From positions 1 to 10,185 of the forward strand of contig JAUJMI010000098.1 in the NCBI GenBank assembly GCA_030446945.1: 10,185 nucleotides of DNA, written 5' to 3'. Position numbers and translations under genes: made by a program. A model generated the notes under the pieces. That model did not search any database. It was not told the origin of the DNA and worked only from the letters and a program-made list of their open reading frames with translations. The DNA comes from Longimicrobium sp. (GTDB lineage Bacteria > Gemmatimonadota > Gemmatimonadetes > Longimicrobiales > Longimicrobiaceae). Each line of letters begins with the position of its first letter. Position 1 is the stretch's first letter. Below, piece by piece: positions 6,286 to 10,185 of the stretch.

Positions 6286-7473
6286 ATGCCTGAGATCAGG
6301 TTCGAGCTGGCGGACCCGCGGTTCAAGGCCGATCCGCACGCCACGTACGCGCGGCTGCGGGCGGAGGCTCCGGTGTTCCGCTCGCGCCTGGGGCGCGGGA
6401 GGCCGGTGTGGCTGGTGACGCGCTACGACGACGTGGCGGCGCTGCTCCGCGACCCGCGCTTCGCCAAGGATCCGGCGCACGCGCGCTCCGGCGATGCGCC
6501 GTGGATGCCGGGCTTCCTGCGCCCCCTCACGCGCAACATGCTGGACCTGGACGCGCCCGACCACACGCGTCTCCGCTCGCTCGTGCAGAAGGCGTTCACG
6601 CCGCGTCTGGTCGAGCGGCTGCGTCCCCGCGTGGAATCCCTCGCGGACGAGCTCCTGGCCCGGGTCCGCGGCGGGCGGATGGAGCTGGTGCGCGACTATG
6701 CGCTCCCGGTCCCGCTCACCATCATCGGCGAGCTGCTGGGGATTCCGGCCGCGGACCGGAACCGCTTCCACCGCTGGTCCACCACGGTCGTCTCCGCGTC
6801 GCCGGGGCTCGGCGCGGTGCGGCTGCTGCCCGCGGTGTGGTCCATGTTCCGCTACCTGCGCGCCCAGTTCGCCGCCCGCCGCGCCGATCCGCGGGACGAC
6901 CTGATCACCGCCCTCGTCCAGGCCGAGGAGGCCGGCAACCGCCTCAGCGACGACGAGCTGCTGGCGATGGTCTTCATCCTCCTCGTCGCCGGCCACGAGA
7001 CCACCGTCAACCTGATCGCGGGCGGCGTCCTCGCCCTCCTCCAGCACCCCGCCGAGCTCGACCGCATGCGCGCCGACCCCGCACTGCTCCGCCCCGCGAT
7101 CGAGGAGCTGGCGCGCTTCGTCAGCCCGGTGGAGCTCGCCACCGAGCGGTACGCGCGCGAAGACCTGGAGATCGCCGGCGTCACGATCCGGCGCGGGGAG
7201 ATGGTGCTGGGGGTGATCGGCTCCGCGAACCGCGACGAGACCCACTTCGCCGCTCCGGACACGCTGGACCTCGCGCGCGACCCCAACCGGCACCTCGCCT
7301 TCGGCCTGGGCGCCCACTACTGCCTGGGCGCGCCGCTCGCCCGCCTCGAAGCCTCCATCGCCATCCCCATGCTCCTCGACCGCGCCCCCGACCTGCGCCT
7401 GCGCGGTCCCGAGGTGCGCTGGCGCCGCCATGCCTTCCTGCGCGGCCCGCGCGAGGTCCGGCTTACGCTCTAA
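6286..7473 (+). CDS. cytochrome P450 (bacterial soluble, CYP107-like)
   Basis: The protein has 395 residues from the ATG at 6286, the usual length for soluble bacterial P450 monooxygenases, which insert one oxygen atom into a substrate using electrons from a ferredoxin and reductase. All signature elements are present: the I-helix oxygen-activation motif AGHETT (Glu238, Thr239), the K-helix E-x-x-R (Glu274, Arg277) and the haem loop FGLGAHYCLGAPLAR with the ligand Cys346. The N-terminal FELADPRFKADPHATYARLR is typical of CYP107-like enzymes. A GTG at 6259 overlapping the MFS stop (GTGA) would add nine residues; I prefer the ATG because the family alignment begins there, although the GTG would give tight coupling. 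No redox partner is encoded nearby. The substrate is unknown; the exporter upstream suggests a secreted or toxic small molecule. Confidence 0.92.
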   Translation: MPEIRFELADPRFKADPHATYARLRAEAPVFRSRLGRGRPVWLVTRYDDVAALLRDPRFAKDPAHARSGDAPWMPGFLRPLTRNMLDLDAPDHTRLRSLVQKAFTPRLVERLRPRVESLADELLARVRGGRMELVRDYALPVPLTIIGELLGIPAADRNRFHRWSTTVVSASPGLGAVRLLPAVWSMFRYLRAQFAARRADPRDDLITALVQAEEAGNRLSDDELLAMVFILLVAGHETTVNLIAGGVLALLQHPAELDRMRADPALLRPAIEELARFVSPVELATERYAREDLEIAGVTIRRGEMVLGVIGSANRDETHFAAPDTLDLARDPNRHLAFGLGAHYCLGAPLARLEASIAIPMLLDRAPDLRLRGPEVRWRRHAFLRGPREVRLTL

Positions 7474-7838
7474 GGTCCGGCCGCGGGTGGGGACGGCCGC
7501 CGCTTCGCGCCCGTCGTGGGTCGTACGGCGGCGCGCGGAGCCGCGTCCTCGGACAGACGATTCGCACGCGCGGCTGCCGCCTGCACCAGCGCGACGGCCG
7601 CCGGATCCGCGAGGTCGGCGGGGGCGGTGTGGCGGATGTGGCGGATGGCTTTGCCCGTCCCCCGCAGCCGCCCATCGGGGCCCGGGAGCGTGGCGCCCTG
7701 GTTCAAGCCGGGGTTCACGTGTCCGGCGTACGCCGGCACGTGCGCGACCGCCTCCTTCAGCCGCCCCGAATGGGTGAAGGCGAGCGCGACGGCGTTGTAC
7801 GCCTCGTAGGCCAGCTCGCCCAGCGGAAGCCCCCACTC
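7470..7838 (-). pseudogene. 5'-truncated DUF1801-like gene
   Basis: The minus-strand frame ending at the TAG 7470-7472 carries a recognisable DUF1801/DUF5655-like core: GELAYEAYNAVALAFTHSGR, then HVPAYAGHVNPGLNQGATLP, then GTGKAIRHIRHTAPADL, followed by a helical tail. The 40-50 residues that normally precede this core are missing. Upstream the frame continues as Arg/Trp/Cys-rich sequence without family resemblance, back to a GTG at 7964 with no ribosome site. So I read it as a decayed gene that has lost its 5' end, possibly through a frameshift near 7830-7850. Its stop overlaps the P450 stop tail to tail (CTAA at 7470-7473). Function in the family is uncertain; some relatives are small iron-chaperone-like or YdhG-like proteins. 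Confidence 0.6.
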
Positions 7839-8003
7839 GCAGCGCCCCCGCCAGGAGCAGCATCCCCGCCATCGGCTGCCGTGCCCCCGAGTCCAGCGCC
7901 TCCCCCGCCGCCCAGAAGCCGAGCAGCACCCCCATCCCCCCACAAACGCAGCGCCCCGCCTCACCCGTTCGGTCGCCCGGGCGGGACAGGCACTGGTGAA
8001 CCC

Positions 8004-8035
8004 TTGACAGATTCCGGGTAAACCGTATATTTACC
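8004..8035 (+). promoter_or_regulatory. strong sigma-70-type promoter with overlapping dyad operator
   Basis: The -35 box TTGACA (8004-8009) is a perfect consensus. A 16-base spacer separates it from TATATT (8026-8031), five of six matches to TATAAT. Initiation is expected near 8038. A dyad, GGTAAA (8017-8022) and TTTACC (8030-8035) with seven bases between, overlaps the -10 box and could be a repressor site. An AT-rich consensus promoter is conspicuous in DNA this rich in G+C. Confidence 0.75.
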
Positions 8036-8037
8036 GA

Positions 8038-8108
8038 AGACAACATCTGCGAAATCGGCCGGCAAAGGCCCCTGCTCAACATAGCGTTGAGTCGGGGCCT
8101 TTTGTTTT
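8038..8108 (+). ncRNA. candidate ~70-nt leader RNA or small RNA
   Basis: This interval runs from the predicted start point of the 8004 promoter to the end of the terminator. It contains no ATG-started reading frame, so it is not an obvious leader peptide. The 5' half (8038-8063) is largely unpaired apart from a weak GGCC pair (8057-8060 with 8067-8070), which could compete with the base of the terminator stem. Whether it is an independent small RNA or a prematurely ended leader is inference; no known RNA family is recognised. Confidence 0.4.
8064..8108 (+). terminator. intrinsic terminator within the leader of the beta-helix gene
   Basis: AAAGGCCCC (8064-8072) pairs with GGGGCCTTT (8094-8102). 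Within it CTCAAC (8075-8080) pairs with GTTGAG (8086-8091) around a five-base loop. The stem ends in TTTTGTTTT (8100-8108). This is a strong rho-independent terminator only about 26 bases past the predicted start point, so it would end a transcript of about 70 nt from the 8004 promoter. The next gene starts 77 bases further on, which leaves attenuation/antitermination or a small RNA as readings. Confidence 0.85.
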
Positions 8109-8114
8109 CCAAGA

Positions 8115-8154
8115 GGAGGCAGCCTCCCCGGACCGGGATCGCAGTGAGTCGGTC
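8115..8154 (+). other. small stems between terminator and beta-helix gene
   Basis: GGAGGC-A-GCCTCC (8115-8127) is a perfect palindrome, and GACCG (8131-8135) pairs with CGGTC (8150-8154). They lie between the terminator and the ribosome site at 8176-8182. The loop of the first is too small to fold well. No second promoter is evident here, so transcripts of the downstream gene most probably read through the terminator. Confidence 0.3.
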
Positions 8155-8185
8155 AACCCCCTATTTCTCCATCACGAGGTGACAC

Positions 8186-10066
8186 ATGGCAACTGAAGGC
8201 ACGTTCCTGGATCTAGGCGGGGCAGTCCACAACGTCGCGCACTCCGCCTTCGGCGCGAAGGGCGACGTCAGGTTCGCGGAAGGTGGGACGATGACGGCCG
8301 GAAGCCCCACGCTCAACGTGGCGACGAACACCTTCACCAGTTCGGACGTGGGGAAGGTCATCTGGGTTCCCGGCGCCGACACGAGCGGGAGGACGCTCAG
8401 TCACCTCGACGGAACGCGTCAGGGATACGAGGATTTCGTCACGATCAGTGGCTACGTGAGCCCGACGCAGGTCACCCTCAGCAAGAGCGCCGCGACGTCC
8501 GTGACCGGGCAGAAGATTGGGTTCGGGAGCTACGACAACCCGGCGATCCAGGCGGCGGTCGACACGGTTTCCGCGGCAGGCGGAGGGCGCGTCCTCTGCC
8601 AGGCGGGCCGGATATACCTGGTGCGCAACGTCATCATGCGTCCCGGGGTCACCCTGGACCTGAATGGCGCCACGCTGATCCGGCCGGCCAACAATGGGGT
8701 GTGGAGGACGGTCTCGGTGCCGGAGAGCGGCAACGGCCGCTGGGGAGGTCCCCTCGACAGCGCGCCCATCACCATCCGCAACGGAATCCTCGACGGCAAC
8801 CGGACGAACCAGGGTCCGTACACGAACTACGAGCTGCAGCAGGGGCACCTCATGTTCTTCGATGCCGATCCTGCGCAGGCGGGCCGGCTGCGGGTGAACG
8901 TACAGGACATGGTGCTGCAGGAGTGCGTGGCGGACGGCGTCACCATCTTCCGCAACGTGGACATCCAGATCAGCAACGTGCGCGCGATGGATTGCTGGCG
9001 CGGCGGGCTGGTGGCGGGCGGCGGGTACTCGCGCCTGCGGGTGAATCAGTTCATGACGGGGGGCTATGTCCACGATTCCGGGATCGATCTTGAAATCGAC
9101 CAGGTGGGATCGGAGGGTTTCGGAGGGAGCAAGGCCGTGGACGTCCAGATGAATTCGGTTTGGGTGCAGGGCGACTTCGACATCGAGCTGCAGCCGGGTG
9201 GAGTCTTGATCGCCGAGAACATCATCTGCAAGAAGCCCGGCTTCATCGTGGGGGGGCTCGAGAGCACCGTGCGCATCAGCAACTCGGAGTTCGTCGTCGG
9301 CACGTTCCCCGGCAGCGGCTCGAACGGAAACCGGATCGTCTGGCCATCCGACATGACTTTCTCCAACTGCACGTTCACCGTCCAGCCGGAAGCGCCGAAC
9401 GCCTCGACGCCGTTCAATCTCGCCGCGGCACGCGTCGCGTTCCGGGCAGGGTACGCGCCGGCGAACCAGACGCTCCGTCTGATCGACTGCAAGTTCAGGC
9501 TCGGAGCTGGGGTGAAGGAGAGCGACAGCACCTACGCAATCTGGGTGGAAGAGGACGCGCTCTCCCTTAACAACGAACTAGTCGTACAGGGCTGCGACAT
9601 CCCTTCCGGATTCGATGTGGGCGTGCGCGCCGTCTTCGGACTGCGCGCCACCATCAGGGACACTCGCATCCGGGCCGCCAAGCCGATCCACTGGGACGCG
9701 AACGAGGGCGACTCGGGGATCGATCTGGTGATCGACGACCTGGACGTGCAGGGAGCAAGGTTCTACATGGCGGCTGGGGACGGGTACCCCGGCAGCGGGA
9801 TCAAGCGCATCGTGCATCGGAATACCGCGATGGACGAGGCCGACGCTGGGGTCAGCTCCATCGGCGGATTCCACATGACGACGTACGTCGGTGGGAGGAC
9901 GATCCGCGTCGCGAGCTCGCCGGTGGGGCGGCTCGCCGGGATGCCGGGTGATGTCGCCGAGCTGGAGGCTCCCGTGGCGGGACAGCCCTGGCGGTGGGTC
10001 TGTACGCAGACGCACTCCCTTGCCGACGGGACTGTCTGGAAAGCTGAAGCGGCCCTGGGGGCGTAG
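8186..10066 (+). CDS. pectate-lyase-fold (right-handed beta-helix) protein, tailspike-like
   Basis: The protein has 626 residues; the start is set by GAGGTGA three bases ahead of the ATG. The beginning of the fold is clear: FGAKGD (22-27) and, after an insertion, NPAIQAAVDTVSAAGGGRVL (118-137) with MRPGVTLDLNGATL (151-164). This is the Pectate_lyase_3 pattern found in phage tailspikes, polysaccharide depolymerases and related exopolysaccharide enzymes. Many short beta-helix coils follow (ITIRNGILDGN, LVVQGCDI and similar). The C-terminal part, about 580-626, ends with GDVAEL, WRWVCTQT and TVWKAEAALGA, like terminal domains of phage-type fibre proteins. No signal peptide or anchor is seen, so export would need phage-like assembly, lysis or a non-Sec route. 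The base composition is visibly lower in G+C than the P450 and MFS genes. Catalytic residues cannot be assigned. Window neighbours are not phage genes. Confidence 0.8.
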   Translation: MATEGTFLDLGGAVHNVAHSAFGAKGDVRFAEGGTMTAGSPTLNVATNTFTSSDVGKVIWVPGADTSGRTLSHLDGTRQGYEDFVTISGYVSPTQVTLSKSAATSVTGQKIGFGSYDNPAIQAAVDTVSAAGGGRVLCQAGRIYLVRNVIMRPGVTLDLNGATLIRPANNGVWRTVSVPESGNGRWGGPLDSAPITIRNGILDGNRTNQGPYTNYELQQGHLMFFDADPAQAGRLRVNVQDMVLQECVADGVTIFRNVDIQISNVRAMDCWRGGLVAGGGYSRLRVNQFMTGGYVHDSGIDLEIDQVGSEGFGGSKAVDVQMNSVWVQGDFDIELQPGGVLIAENIICKKPGFIVGGLESTVRISNSEFVVGTFPGSGSNGNRIVWPSDMTFSNCTFTVQPEAPNASTPFNLAAARVAFRAGYAPANQTLRLIDCKFRLGAGVKESDSTYAIWVEEDALSLNNELVVQGCDIPSGFDVGVRAVFGLRATIRDTRIRAAKPIHWDANEGDSGIDLVIDDLDVQGARFYMAAGDGYPGSGIKRIVHRNTAMDEADAGVSSIGGFHMTTYVGGRTIRVASSPVGRLAGMPGDVAELEAPVAGQPWRWVCTQTHSLADGTVWKAEAALGA

Positions 10067-10185
10067 GAATTCTCGATCGGCGGTTCGGGCCCGCGGGGCC
10101 GGGCCGCCCCTCGGCCGACGGCCGCCGGGCGCACCGCACCGTTCCATTCGAGTACGCGGCGCGGAGCGAGCGAAAGGCGGCCGCG

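Noticed and set aside
6408..8021. A 537-codon plus-strand open frame overlapping the P450
   Set aside because: It is Arg/Pro-rich out-of-frame sequence, while the P450 frame carries all signature motifs.
5623..8112. An 829-codon minus-strand open frame antisense to the MFS and P450 genes
   Set aside because: It lacks any family motif, is compositionally an antisense shadow, and crosses the clear P450 coding frame and the promoter region.
8186..9093. Overlapping open frames on both strands within the beta-helix gene
   Set aside because: They show no motifs or ribosome sites, and the beta-helix frame explains the region.
10067..10185. Terminator after the beta-helix gene
   Set aside because: Only short GC palindromes such as GGCCC-GCG-GGGCC (10088-10100) occur and no T-run follows, so the evidence is too weak.

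Overview
The window is GC-rich chromosomal DNA (roughly 70% G+C by eye) from a free-living bacterium. The GC-rich small intergenic repeats, the heptamer runs and the nested inverted repeat built around an AAGGATCT core resemble what I know from soil and environmental Gemmatimonadota (Longimicrobium-like) genomes. That placement is an inference from style; no phylogenetic marker is present.

Layout. (1) Positions 1-120 may hold the 3' end of a plus-strand gene. (2) Positions 168-2283, minus strand, hold a tight three-gene unit: an APC-type amino-acid permease, 3-methyladenine DNA glycosylase I (tag) and an 86-residue conserved small protein, each joined to the next by an ATGA stop/start overlap. 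(3) Positions 2284-2899 are intergenic and repeat-rich: a perfect 12-bp hairpin, a 15-mer/heptamer tandem repeat, a ~200-bp nested inverted-repeat element and small palindromes. (4) Positions 2900-3415, minus strand, hold a secreted ricin-type beta-trefoil gene interrupted by an in-frame TAA before its third repeat. (5) Positions 3638-4888, minus strand, encode a lipoprotein with seven RCC1-type propeller repeats, each carrying a Cys pair exactly ten residues apart. (6) A 144-bp divergent control region with two perfect hairpins separates this from (7) a plus-strand pair, an EntS-like MFS exporter (5033-6262) and a cytochrome P450 (6286-7473). (8) Positions 7470-7838, minus strand, are a 5'-truncated DUF1801-like remnant whose stop overlaps the P450 stop. 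I see nothing gene-like from about 7839 to 8003. (9) From 8004 come a near-consensus sigma-70 promoter with an overlapping dyad, a strong intrinsic terminator only about 35 bp past the predicted start point, and then a gene (8186-10066) for a 626-residue pectate-lyase-fold (right-handed beta-helix) protein without a signal peptide. It resembles phage tailspikes or extracellular depolymerases. Positions 10067-10185 hold only GC-rich sequence with short palindromes.

Functionally, the window is a set of small accessory units rather than one pathway. The exporter/P450 pair suggests modification and efflux of a small molecule. The trefoil and propeller proteins are cell-surface or secreted binding proteins. 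The terminal gene looks horizontally acquired: its G+C is lower, its AT-rich promoter contrasts with its surroundings, and its fold is phage-like. The most unusual features are the promoter-terminator leader ahead of the beta-helix gene and the trefoil gene that stays well preserved beyond its stop codon.
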